NCBI GenBank assembly: GCA_032719365.1
Contig: CM064868.1
Span: 15,852,463 to 15,916,462 of the forward strand
Source of the DNA: Prinsepia uniflora
Taxonomy: Eukaryota > Streptophyta > Magnoliopsida > Rosales > Rosaceae
Length of the DNA stretch: 64,000 nucleotides
Reading direction: 5' to 3'
The notes under the pieces were generated by a model. The model made no database searches, was not told where the DNA came from, and saw only the letters and a program-made list of their open reading frames with translations. The position numbers were made by a program, and so were the translations under genes. Positions 21,562 to 32,675 of the stretch are shown here, in pieces (positions within the stretch are counted from its first letter, which is position 1; each line of letters begins with the position of its first letter).

Positions 21562-22797
21562 ATGGACCCCATCGTACGATACCTCACCATGGCCGAACTC
21601 CCGCCCGACCGCAACGAGGCCCGACGCATCCAACGCCAGTCCGCACGATACACCATGGAACATGGACACTTATACCGACAGGGATTCGACACCCCCCTCC
21701 TCAAGTGCCTCCCTACGGACCGGGGTATTGCGGTGCTCCGAGAAATTCACTAGGGAATCTACGGTAACCACTCCGGACCCAGGTCCCTAGCACATAAAGC
21801 CTTTTGGCAAGGATAATATTGGCCCACAATGCGCGCCGACTCTATGGCCATCACTCAATGGTGCATCCCATGCCAACGGTGCGCCCCCGTGCCTCATTCT
21901 CCTGCTGAGCGCCTTACTCCCATGCTCAGCCCCTGGCCCTTCTCTTAATGGGGTCTGGACCTCATCGGCCCCATGCCACGAGGAAAGGGCGGCGTCGAGC
22001 ACGGAGTCGTTGCAGTGGACTATTTCACTAAGTGGGCCTAAGCAAAGCCCCTCAAAACAATCACGGCCGCCCAAGTTGAGAACTTTGTCTACCAGAACAT
22101 CATCTGTCGCTTTGGTATCCCCCACACAATCGTCACAGACAATGGCACTCAGTTCGATTCTGTCCGTTTCCAACACTTTTGCGACATCTATGGCATCCAG
22201 CTCTGCTTCGCCTCGTTGGCATATCCATAGGCTAACGGACAGGTCGAAGCAGTAAACAAGCTCATCAAACACAATCTCAAGGCTCGGCTACACGACACCC
22301 CGAAAGGCCAATGGTCCGACCTCCTATCCGATGTTCCCTGGTCCTACCGGACATCCTACCGGACATCGACACAGGAGACACCCTTTGCCTTGACTTTCGG
22401 GACAGAAGCTGTCGTTCCCGTGGAAATTGGGGAGACCTCATATCGGGTACTCTCCTATGATCCACAAGAGAATGCAGAACTCCTCACACAAAATCTCAAC
22501 TTCATCGAGGAAAACCGCGAACAAGCCAATCTCCGCAATATGGCACACAAACAGCGAATTGTTCACTACTACAACTCTCGCGTTCACAGACGCAGTTTCC
22601 AGGTCGGTAACTGGGTCCTTCGCAAGGTTAGCCTGGCCACTAAGGAGCGTGCTGATGGGACCCTCGGGCCCACGTGGGAGGGCCCCTACCTGGTCACTCG
22701 CATTTGTCGTCCGGGCACTTATGAGCTCCAGACTACGGATGGACGTTCGCTTACACACCCGTGGCATGCGGATCATCTCAAGTTATTTTATACTTAA
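21562..22797 (+). pseudogene. Integrase of element 3 with five internal stops
   Basis: One continuous frame shows the H-H zinc-finger end (HGHLYRQG, with HSGPRSLAHK after the stop), CQRC, the catalytic core with GLDLIGPMPRG (first Asp), VTDNGTQFDS (second Asp) and ANGQVEAVNK (Glu), then SYRTSTQETPF, LTFGTEAVVPVE and a C-terminal GPYLV / HPWHADHLKLFY end. Stops fall at 21751, 21814, 21946, 22039 and 22228. At least four sit where relatives usually have Glu or Gln, one base from a stop. The core motifs are otherwise well kept, so decay is recent. A small duplicated stretch (TSYRTST region, about 22340) is also visible. Confidence 0.92.
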
Positions 22798-23367
22798 AAG
22801 CACACCCCATGTACATTGCTTTACGCTTTGCTGTAATTCGACTTGGCTATCTCCAGTCGAACTTGCCTTTCCGGCAAAATGTTCTTTCATTTATCTAAGT
22901 GTTAGTCTAGTCCTCAACTACAAAGTAGCCTATTCACTATTGCCGATCGGCACTCCCGGTGACCCACACGGCACCTACTTTACCTACCAGCGCAAGTTTA
23001 CTTGGTCCACACAGTCAAGTTCAATTAGCTTTCGCTATTACGATTTGATTTCGGTAGTTATGTCCATTACGATTTGGGTTGGTGATCATGACTGTTCGGT
23101 CCTTATCTAATCTACAACCCCATGGATCGGCATGCCTACCCATACGCGCAAATTTGCCAAGTACTCGCCTATCAGCAGTTCTCATTCAAAAAAAAAACAA
23201 CAAAGAAGAAAAAAAAAAGCAACAGGTTGATACATGTCAACTTTGCCAAGTACAATTTCATTAATTTTCAACTTCCGAGCTACATGCTACACGGGGCATT
23301 CCCCGGATTACAAAAATCAAGGAAACAAAAAAAAAGAATACAAAAACAACCTACACGGCCCTCGGCC

Positions 23368-25975
23368 TCACACTACCACCACCTCCTCGTCTGCCGCCTC
23401 AGCCTGGTCGGCAGTAGACGCCTCTGCAGCCTTCTCCGTACTGGCCGGCCGCTCGCCTTCGGCATTTGACGGTTGCCCGTCCAGTGTGAAAGTCTTGGTC
23501 AGCGCTGGGGGCTCATCCAGCCACGGGAAGTTGAGGGGGACCCCTGGATTGAAGTACAACACCCGCTGTACGCAATCATCTTCCACTTCGGCAAGCGCCA
23601 GGTCGAGATGATTCGCATACACCGGGTCCGCCATGAAGTCCTCCAGGGTCTTCTGCCGATCGGCCGATAGCAGGACGCGAAGTCGCTCCACTTCCCCCTG
23701 CAGCTCCCCCATGACCTTCTCTTGCTCGTTCAGCTGCAGAGAGAAAGCGTGCACCGTCTCTTCCCGGTCCGCTATCCCCCTCTCGGCTGCCTCCACCCGG
23801 GCCTTCTCCCGCTGGAGCTCCTTCTCCAGCTCGGCCACCCGCCTCCGCGCAGCATGGCCTTCCTTCTCCCGGGCGCGCAGCCTCTCCTCCCTCTGCCGCG
23901 CGGCGCCCTGCTCCGCCTCCATCCTCTTCATATGCCGAGAGGCCTTCTGCAGGGCCACGTAAGTCTGCCCAAAGCACTGCCGAACCATGCACACTTGTCA
24001 GCAAAACAGAAAAAAAATCTGACTCACACATGCAATATAAAAAATCAATCAGCACTTACATGGGTTTGCTCGGCAAGCAGAGCCGCGAACCGACCCGGAT
24101 GGGAGCTAGTGCCGATCTGCTCAATCTCCGCCGGCGTCACCTGGGAGCCGAGCACAAAGGCGTTGGCCACAGGCACCAGGGACTTGTGCATATGGTGGGT
24201 GACAGGCACCAGGCACCCACCCCTCCCCGGCCTTCGCAGAGCGGACGACTTCCCCCGTCTCCAGCGGATCAGCAAAGACGGAGGCGATACCCGGAACGCT
24301 AACCGGTACCCTCTCCTTCACGGGCGGCGGCATCTCCACCCTGGGCTCCTTGGCCCTCTCCTGCGGCACCTCTGGAGCCCTCAGCACCGCCTCCCTCCTC
24401 CGCCGCCGGTCGGCACTCTCGCTTTCCGACACCCCAGCTGCCGGGGGAGACTGCCTCTGCCAAGCCTCCATTAGCGTCCTCCGGCGCTCCCGGGCTTGGT
24501 CTAGCCCGCCGATCAGGGGTATTTTTAGACCGAGCACCGGACTCTTCATCTCCGTACCCTGCCTAGCTTCAGGCCTGGTCGGCTTCGGCAGCCCATCTGG
24601 TCGGCAGCCAGAGCTCGACCCTTGCTGGGGCTCCTCCCGGCTAGTCCCCTTGGGCTTCACCGCCACGGTTTTCTGCCTCCGCGGCTGTTGGGGGGTCACC
24701 TCCGGCTCCTTGCCCTTGCCTTCGGTAGCCACGCCGTGCTTTGCTACCGCCTCACTCATCTTCTTCTGAGCGGTTTGTTCAACTTGTGGGTGCACTGCAA
24801 AGCAAACTGTTAGTGCCTCGGCATACCTACAAACTATAGCTTCAACGCTACTGCTTATCAGGTGGCGAGATGAGACCCACGGCAAGCAGGTTCGACGGCA
24901 ACTTCAGGATGCACCGGCTACGTTCCAGGTCAGACAGCTTTTCCCGCACCAGGTTGCACGCCTCCCAATCCTCTGCTGTCACCGTTGCCTTGGACGGACC
25001 TGCACACACAACAAACGCCATCAACCTCCGCCTCTGTAGCCACAATTGACGCCTTATAACCACTAGCCGAACGGTAGACCAACAACCTCCAGACTGGAAG
25101 TAGCTGGGAATCCTCGAGCGGACCCTACTGACGTCTCTCTCCCACGGCCCGGACACCCAGCAAAACCGGTGTCTCCAGCTCTTCTGCGACGTTGGCACGT
25201 CGTTAATGAAGGCACCCCGGGCCGTCTTCTGCAGACACTCCATCTGGTACCACCCCGACCCATAGGTCTGCCTTTTGAAACGGTACATGGCGCACAGCTG
25301 GCCCCAGGAAGGCTCCGGCAGTCCAGCCAGTCGGAAGGCCGTGTAGAGGCTGATCAAAATGATCCAGCCGTTAGCATTCATCTGCCCCGTGGCTAAGTTT
25401 GCCCTCGTCATCATGTCCTGGAGCCACGGGTGCAGAGGCAGCCTCACTCCGTGTTCAAAACAATCGACGTAAAATAATGTCGACCCTTCAGGAGGATTAC
25501 TCGGCTTCTTGCTGTGCGGGGGTACCGTCATCTTAATCTCCGCTGGCACGTTGTATAGCTCCCGGAACCGGTCCAGGTCGGACTGCCGAACGGTGTTAAT
25601 CTCGTAGTCCACGGCGTACTCCACCTTCACCACGCCGTCGGCATCTAGTTCCATCGGCGAGCTCGTCTCCGTCCCGCTACCCTCAGCCTCGGAATCGACG
25701 GGGGGAGTACGGGGTGACAGCCTCCTCTCACTCGGCCGATCGGCACCCGATGTGCTGGATCCGCCCTGCTGCCTCAACTCCTTCCTCGGCAACCTGAGAG
25801 CCTCGTCTAGGCTGTCACCACTGCTGAACAACGAAGCGCTGCTAGTGGACCCACTAGTTGACGTTGACCCACTGCGCCCGCTCGACACGTCGTCTGCCGA
25901 ACTAGACGGTGTTTCCCCGCCAAAAGCTTGAGGGGACCTAACCCCAGATCCACTATTTGACTCTGACTCTGACAT
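23368..25975 (-). pseudogene. Antisense accessory gene of element 3 (PF04195-like plus coiled coil), multi-exon
   Basis: It is tail-to-tail with integrase. Exon 1 (25975 to about 25092) starts with a Ser-rich acidic region, then a block with FYVDCFEHGVRLPLHPW, NGWIILISLY and GWYQMECL, which I recognise as the 'putative gypsy-type transposon' family (PF04195). Probable introns follow, ending in TGTGTGTGCAG near 24996 and TTGCTTTGCAG near 24797. Exon 3 (about 24796-24060) is Pro/Arg-rich with a frameshift near 24230, then HKSLVPVANAFVLGSQVTP and a donor at GTAAGTGC. Exon 4 (23994-23368) is a strong coiled coil and an acidic tail. Such antisense genes are known in Tat elements such as Grande; the function is unclear. 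The coding parts are mostly open. Confidence 0.75.
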
Positions 25976-26200
25976 CTACAAATTACCAAAAGAAAAGAAG
26001 CTACAACTAAGCACCTACGCTACGGAACACATGCTGAGCAGAGATGCCGAACGGCAGAAATTATACCTTTCAAAATTTTGCTCGGTCGAATCGGTTTCAC
26101 GTGTCTTCTTTTGCTCGGCAGTCTTCAATTCAGTCGGCACTCGCAATTACTCCACAGATGCTCTGAGTAAAAAGTGAAAAAGTCAAAAGGCTTTCGCCCC

Positions 26201-26210
26201 TTTTTATAGG
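26201..26210 (-). promoter_or_regulatory. TATA box of the antisense accessory gene
   Basis: The minus strand reads CCTATAAAAA, about 230 bp upstream of the ATG at 25975. This supports independent antisense transcription from inside the element. Confidence 0.5.
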
Positions 26211-26674
26211 CCCCTGGCCCGGCTCGAGATGCTCGCTTCCGATCTGACGGTCGCCAGGCTGATACGTACACCTTTCGGCTACAAATACCTTGTACTGTAT
26301 ACCCATCGGTATCATACATTCTCACCTACATACATATGTACGTACATCGCAACCAGTATGCATCCATACCGCATGCCGACCGGAGCCTCTCGGCATCTTT
26401 CCCGACGGCATGCTTCCTCTCTTCGTCGGTAAGCACACGGCTACCGATGTCTCCCCGCCATTCCCCACGGCCGCCTCTCCACGATCTTCCGGTCTTTACG
26501 GTGGGCAGCTTGCGGAACTCGGCAACGGGGACTCCTTTCACATCGGACATACAGTGCACTTCCTCGCTCCACGACTTGGAGGGCTACTAGGGGTACCGGG
26601 CGCAGCGCCCTGGTCGGTCGATAGGTACCGGCCATCATCTCAAGTCCTCGACCGAGGAACTCCACCTCAGTCAA

Positions 26675-26690
26675 AGACTTAGGGGACTTA
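26675..26690 (+). other. Polypurine tract region of element 3
   Basis: AGACTTAGGGGACTTA directly before the 3' LTR; the purine run AGGGGA is short. Confidence 0.6.
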
Positions 26691-27265
26691 TGTTGATACC
26701 ATATCGACCGACCACCCTAGTACAGGGCCCGCCAAGACAGGAAGGCCGCCGACCGATTGCCTGATCGGCACCCTCACGGCCCACGGTCCGCCGATCGGCA
26801 CCATACTGTAGACCCGCCATTCGGCATCTGACAGTGAACAGACGACAGCTGGTTGCGACAGTCACCTAACCAACTCTGCCATACCAACTCCCTGACGGAG
26901 GCAGGTTGGGACTCCAGCTGGTGCCTCCTCCGGATGTCCAGGGCTTGTCAGACGGCTCTCAGCCACAAAGCACCACCTGCTCCCCTAACAGTAGCCCACC
27001 TACCGCAGTTATGGCTACTATGAATACCCCGAAACCCTTCACAAAGGTAAGACACTGAGAACCGATCCAGAGCACTGTATTTACTTGCCCATCGGCATTT
27101 AGATACTAACTTAGGCATCGGAGCCCCTTTGGCTGGCACCACACCGGTGTCTAGTTTGCAGGATCCCTACCGAACCACAACGCCCCCAGCGGGCCCGAGA
27201 CACCACGCGGCTGGTCCTAGAACCCCCAGCGGGTCTCATCGAGTTGGTCATTTACGGATCAAACA
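26691..27265 (+). repeat. 3' LTR of element 3
   Basis: 575 bp, the same ends as the 5' LTR; differences are mostly transitions. Confidence 0.92.
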
Positions 27266-27270
27266 CACGT

Positions 27271-28347
27271 AAATCGAAGTTTTTCGAATTTGCACTAATT
27301 TCCATAATTGTGGTTCGGATATGATTTTATGAAACAGTTACGGATTTGATAAAGTAAATTCGGGCCAGGGGCCCAGTTGATTTAAGAATCGGGCCAGGGG
27401 CCCAGTTGACTTATGAAACCGGGCCAGGGCCCCAGTTGACTTATGAAATCGGGTCAGGGGCCCAGTTGATTTATATATGTGATTTCGGGTCGGGGACCCT
27501 AAAATGGAATTGAATAAATGATTTCAGATTTGATAATCAACTATTTGGACTTATGACGGTTATATGGAAATTCGGGACAGGGCCCTTGTGATATTTTGGA
27601 AATGAATAATAAAATGTGTTCCATAAAACCATCTCGATACGAGGATATATATTGGTCTCCTCCAGGTGTCGGGGACACTGGGGAAGTCACGGTGCATTGT
27701 CTGCGAGGGGTCATTGTACGGAGCTACCGGACCGTATAGTGACTCAGGAGCAGGATTGCTATGATTAGACGTCAGGGACGTCAGACATCGGGGATGTCAG
27801 AGATATGGACCCGGTGAGACCTCGGGCAGCACGCGTTGCTTAATACCGTGAGATATGACGTCAGGGACGTCAAGCGTCAGGGACGCTAGGCATCAGGGAT
27901 GCCGGAGATGGAAAAATAATAAATGAATATTACTAGATTTATGAAATAACTCTTGGATTTACTTTTGGGATTTGAAACTATGCTTTGGTTTCCGGGCTAA
28001 GGCCCTAATGGTTATTTCTAAATAAATATGTGGTTATTGGTTTTTGGTGCATGCATATGTTTTTACTGAGGGGCATAAATGTCTTATAAATGTTTTAAAC
28101 AGACTTGTTTATTTTCGTCCACTCACAGCTTTTGGTTTTTAATGCCCTTCAGGTTGATTCCGGAAGCGACTGCAACAGAGACTGGGACATCGCACACCTC
28201 CTCCATCGATCCTTGCGCATTCTGAAAGCCCTTTTGGGCAGTGGCAATAGGTTATCCCTTGTCTGACACCTCGTGTCAGACGGGAGCATGACACATTCCA
28301 TGGTAATCCGGGGGGGGGGGGGGGGGGAATTGGGATGGGTCGTGTCT
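27271..28347 (+). repeat. 3' LTR of element 2, right part
   Basis: It continues from the break at 19182. It holds the two hairpin arrays (27361-27500 and 27768-27904), arm GTCCACTCAC (28117-28126), an acceptor-like TTCAG|GT (28148-28154), the terminal hairpin GTCTGACAC-CTC-GTGTCAGAC (28261-28281), and the G run 28310-28327. Confidence 0.9.
28261..28281 (+). other. Terminal LTR hairpin, 9-bp perfect stem
   Basis: GTCTGACAC / GTGTCAGAC around CTC, about 65 bp from the LTR end. Counterparts: 62690-62708 (minus), 48319-48422 (8-bp stem, long loop) and element 1 (TGGCAAG / CTTGCCA near the LTR end). Confidence 0.7.
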
Positions 28348-28352
28348 GATTT

Positions 28353-29789
28353 CGATTTCCGTATTTATACGTATTTTTGATATGCATACAAAATTGCACG
28401 TATTTCGAGACTATGGTTTCTTTTATGCTTGATGATGGTTTAATGAATGATTTTATGTGATTTGTGCGTTTTAAGATGTTGTTTATGATTGTGAGTGTGA
28501 TTCACGGTATTGACACAATTTTCGAGATTTCTGCGATTTTGCACGTTTTACGAGATTTTGATGTATATGGTGATTTGACCACTATTTGATGTTTGAATTT
28601 GAAATTTGAAATGAGATTGTGATTTTGAGGAATTTAAAATGGATTTTGGAAAAAGGTGATTTTGGGCTTGATGCTCGGGGCATAAAAGTAATTTTGATGA
28701 ACGAGACTTCAGTTTTCGAAAGTTTGAAAACGGATTCTTGGTTTGGGTTCGGGATGATGTTTCCGGATGCCGGCTTACGGAATCATTATTGCGAATTCGA
28801 ATTCGGGAATGGAAGACGATTTAATAAAGTGATTTGGTGTGATTATACATGCCCCGTGTTTAATGATGATTTGAATATGTTTTGTGAAGTACGATTTGGG
28901 GATTTGAATATGGAAATTCAGACCATGAGTCCTGTTGTGAAAAATGCGATTTTGGGATGGATCCCGCGTTGTTGTGATTGATAAATGTTTTGGGTTTAAA
29001 GACCCGTTGAAAACTGTTTTGGGTTTAAAGACCCAGTGCTATTGCTGGAGCACGTTTTGAGTTTAAAGACTCGATTAATTGATGACGGAGGAGGGCCCTT
29101 AATGAGTTTAAAGACTCGTGAGTTTAAAGACTTGGTTATTGTGATACCCCTGAGGCCTATTGATTATGTTCTGATTTTAAAGGCTCATTGAAATCCCGGG
29201 AAGGCCGGATTATGCGCATGGTTTTGAGTTTAAAGACTCGGGCGCACTTGATATCCAGCAAACTGATTGATTGTGATTGATTTTTATTTTATGATGTTCG
29301 GATGTGTTGGGCAGTGGCCCGGTTTACATGGTTGATGGATTTGGTTTATGTTGTATACTTGGATTCTGATTTCATGGTTTTGGGCTGAGGCCCTGTGTTT
29401 ATAATTGCGGGCTAAGACCCGAAGACTAAGAATGGAAAATGTTTTTTTGATTTTCATATACGAATTTCTTATGTTGAAAATGTAACGGATTGCGAAACGA
29501 TTTTTTGTATGCATGCATTGGTTTTACGTGGAGGGTAAAAACGTTTTTCCGTAACTGTTTTATAAACTGATTTATTTTTGTCCACTCACACCTTTTAGTT
29601 TTTTTTATTGACCCTTCAGGTCGTGGGGCGTTGATCGAGGCTGTTCGAAGGGCGGAGGCATGAGTAAGTACGTGTGGTTATCCCTGGTTTGGCAAGTACT
29701 GAGGGTAACTTTGGAATTTCAATCGTCTTGCCAGACGGGAGTAGGACCGGGCTCGGTTATCAATGCCCGTTTCGGGGGCGGTCCTGTCA
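28353..29789 (+). repeat. 3' LTR of element 1, right part
   Basis: It continues from 11948 and matches 6015-7444. Arm GTCCACTCAC is at 29580-29589, acceptor-like CAG at 29617-29619, and it ends GGTCCTGTCA. The 120-residue frame at 28619-28981 has a copy at 6290-6652 because both are LTR; no family was recognised. Confidence 0.9.
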
Positions 29790-29794
29790 TTTTC

Positions 29795-30200
29795 GGTAGA
29801 CTGATTTCATTTCCGAATTAACTTGCAAAAAGTTCTAGCATTTGTATGAGCTCGTTGACCGCGTAAGGGCGATCCATCTTCGTGATGAATTTCACGATAA
29901 AAAAAATTATAAATTAATCGTTTGATGTTTGCTCGTTCTTCCCTCTTCAATTCCTAATTAACAACATGATCTTGACCTATCATTTGTTCATCCCGAGTCA
30001 AGACGAACTCTCCATAAAATGCATAGTTGCATTACTTATAGCTTCCTTATTTGTAGACAAAGCGGATTCAGAATTGTATTTTATTCTAAGGCATAACTTG
30101 TATTCATGCGCTTCATATTCGCTTGGAGTTCGCTCCCTGAAATATAGTCATCCCTACCCCCCGCACGTTCATCCCATAAGCCTCTTACGCACCAAAAACT
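29795..30200. other. No recognised feature
   Basis: AT-rich flank to the right of element 1. The frame 29966-30361 runs into the foldback element and shows no family motif. Confidence 0.5.
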
Positions 30201-30645
30201 GCACTTTTAATCTCACTTTGCACCCAAAATACTCATTTGTCTCACTTATCATCCAAAATCCACCATCCATACAAAAATTTGCACCAATTATGTTAACTTC
30301 ATCCAATATATGTAAATATCAAGGAAAATTTTGTCATCTCAAGCCACGAGATTATGAATGAGAAATCAAATACACATGACGCGGCAAATAGAGATGGACA
30401 TGAACAAATTTTGATGGGTTATGAATGGTTTTAAATTTGTTCATACCCATCCCAATTTACAACTTCATATGTATTTAATACCTCATTTATAATCTCGTGG
30501 CTTGAGATGATAAAAATTGTCCCAAATATTAACAGATATTGAATGATGCTAACAAAATTTGTGCAAATTTTTATATGGAAGGTGAGTTTTTAGTGGAAAA
30601 TGAGACAAACGAACATTTTGGATGTAAAGTGAGATTAAGATTGCA
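30201..30645. mobile_element. Foldback (inverted-repeat) element
   Basis: Left arm 30201-30363 and right arm about 30481-30645 are reverse complements of each other with about 85% match by eye. Both contain ATCTCAAGCCACGAGATTAT or its complement. The 117-bp loop holds a smaller inverted pair (ATGAACAAATTT / AAATTTGTTCAT). No clear TSD was found. It may be a MITE or a MULE-type foldback. Confidence 0.75.
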
Positions 30646-30831
30646 ATTTGAATTCATTTCAACTAAAAAACTAATTTATAATTTAGTGCGTTTTTCAATC
30701 CAATCTAAGAAGCGAAACTTCACTTTATATAGTTGAGAATTCTAGCTTACAAATGAATGAATTAAATAATAAACATATATAACAAAAAAAAAAATGAATA
30801 TAGTTATTCTTATTATCATTATTGTCACTAC

Positions 30832-32644
30832 CTAAGCTGGGCTGCTTGTGAGCGATCTAAATATGGGACTCCCAGTCACCGATCTATATATCGACTGTTT
30901 CTTCTGGTACAATTGTTCTTTCAGAAACCGAATTCTCGCATCAACTCTCGCGGACAATCCAATCTGAGTCATCTTTATGGAGTTGCTTCTCTCCCTTTCC
31001 CACATTTGCTTGTCTGCAACATCTCTCCCGCAGTACTTCATCTCCTGAAACGACCGTTGATGACGATGTGAACGAAGTAAGGAAGAAGAGAAATCACCAC
31101 CACAAACAACGTCACAATCCAATACAAAGGCGCGGGGCCCAGAGCTCCGACAAAGACCCGAAACCCTCTCTGTGAGTAGGCAGGGGGGAGTGCACCGTAG
31201 ACGAACAAGAACACGCACCAGATCAAAATGCTGCCCCAGATGAAGAGGTGTTGGATCCATGTGAAGTGGTTGATTATGAGAGCGATCTGGCAATTGACGG
31301 TCCAGATTATGCAGGTGTATGTGATGGCGCCGAGGTGTGTGATGTCTACAACTGTGCCGTTTTTGTAAAATGCTTTTGGGGAGAATGTGTATATGTTTGC
31401 GAGGAAGATGACCAGAGAAGCAAAGACGCCATTTAGTATCCACCCTATGATGCGGTTCCACGTGAAGTATATGCTCTTTTGGCCTTGTTGATAGAGAGCA
31501 GGGAACTGTTACATTGAAACAAAAACACAAAACATTACCAATCTCATTGCTAGGAGTGCAGTTTGGGTTAGACCAACTCGAATTCATCTACGTGTAATTT
31601 GTTTACCTGGAGGCACACTTGCGATGAAACATCCTGCTCAAGGACTCCCAATGAAATGACAGGCAAGGATGTCAAGATGACATTGAATAGGGCCATGTAC
31701 CAGTCATCATACAACACCTCCCCTGAGAATCTCGTGTATACTTCATAGTAGAACAATGTGAGCCCGAACGCAATGTTCTTGTAAACGAAATACAGAATCT
31801 GGATACACCAAACTTGCTTCAATCTAAATGAATCCAGACTGCCATATATATACACACTGTCAAAATATAATGGAATTGAAGTTACCATTTTTGAAATCCT
31901 CTTGTAACACCAGTGCCCGTGAACTATAAGCAATCTCCCCAAAAACCGAAACTGAGGCAATGCAATGTCGCTGGCCATGACTGCCTGCATTCCTTCCATG
32001 CCACTGATTCCTACTCCAATGTCAGCTTCTTGAATCATGCCTACATCATTTGCCCCGTCTCCAATTGCCAACGTTGTCTTGCCTGTATGTTCCTTTACCA
32101 ATCGCGTAATCTACAATTACCACATTGATTTGTTTGATTTCTACATATTTCTACATATTTGAGACAATGTGAATAGACCTACCAAAGCCTTTTGTTTCGG
32201 AGACACCCTGCAGCATATGACAGAGGCACAATTTACAGCCAAAGGTAAGAACCGGTCCTTTACATCACTTCTGAGTGCAACCTCAAGAGTTTTTCCATCT
32301 ACGACCAATGCCAAGGGTGCATTTTTATTTCCCTCAGATTTCACTTTGTGAAAGCTTTCAAGTTGTTTTAAAATGTCTTCTTTCATCGCCTGGAAACTAG
32401 AAAAGAACAAAATTTGTGAAACTATGAATATACCAACTCAACTTTTTCAACAAAAATTTATCTAAATTTATTATCTTTTACCAAATTCACATAAAAAAAA
32501 TTCTAATATAATTGCTCTCTGAGTGAATTTCCACCTTCAGTTGGTCACTAGCTGCAGTTTCTCTGCCCAAGCTTAGATGAAATTGTTTCATATCCTGCCT
32601 CAGTAAACTGCAAGCAAATCTGCAAATGGAAATGTAGCAAAAGC

Positions 32645-32675
<31 letters not shown>

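Larger units (their letters stand above)
19183..27265 (+). mobile_element. Element 3: decayed Tat-lineage Ty3 retrotransposon
   Basis: It spans 8083 bp. Flanks are CGCGT (19178-19182) and CACGT (27266-27270), a target duplication with one CpG-type change. LTRs are 574 and 575 bp (TGTTGATACC...GATCAAACA) and differ at about 21 positions (about 96% identity). Contents in order: primer site, gag remnant, RT end/RNase H, archaeal-type RNase H, integrase, then an antisense accessory gene with its own TATA box. Protease and the RT catalytic core are missing and pol carries several stops, so it could only have moved with help or has decayed in place. Confidence 0.92.
11949..28347 (+). mobile_element. 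Element 2: non-autonomous LTR element nested in element 1, itself interrupted by element 3
   Basis: The target duplication is GATTT (11944-11948 and 28348-28352). LTRs start TGTAACGACCCGTCCC and end GGGTCGTGTCA; the last base of the 3' copy is T in place of A. It has an iMet primer site, a polypurine tract and a 3.6-kb interior without gag or pol. It is related to element 1 by interior and PPT sequence but has different LTR middle parts. Confidence 0.9.
4016..29789 (+). mobile_element. Element 1: large non-autonomous LTR retrotransposon (LARD-like), interrupted by element 2
   Basis: It is flanked by the 5-bp target duplication TTTTC (4011-4015 and 29790-29794). LTRs begin TGTAACGACC and end GGTCCTGTCA. 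The 5' LTR is 3429 bp; the 3' LTR is 2010 + 1437 bp around the nested insertion. The interior is 2494 bp with a Met-initiator primer site and a polypurine tract but no gag or pol. The 18 bp before the tract and the primer site resemble the 3' end of Tekay/Del-type chromovirus elements, so the missing enzymes probably come from such a partner. Without the nested insert it would be about 9.4 kb. It is the oldest member of the nest. Confidence 0.9.

Noticed and set aside
24350..24769. 139-residue plus-strand frame
   Set aside because: Shadow of the antisense accessory gene exon.
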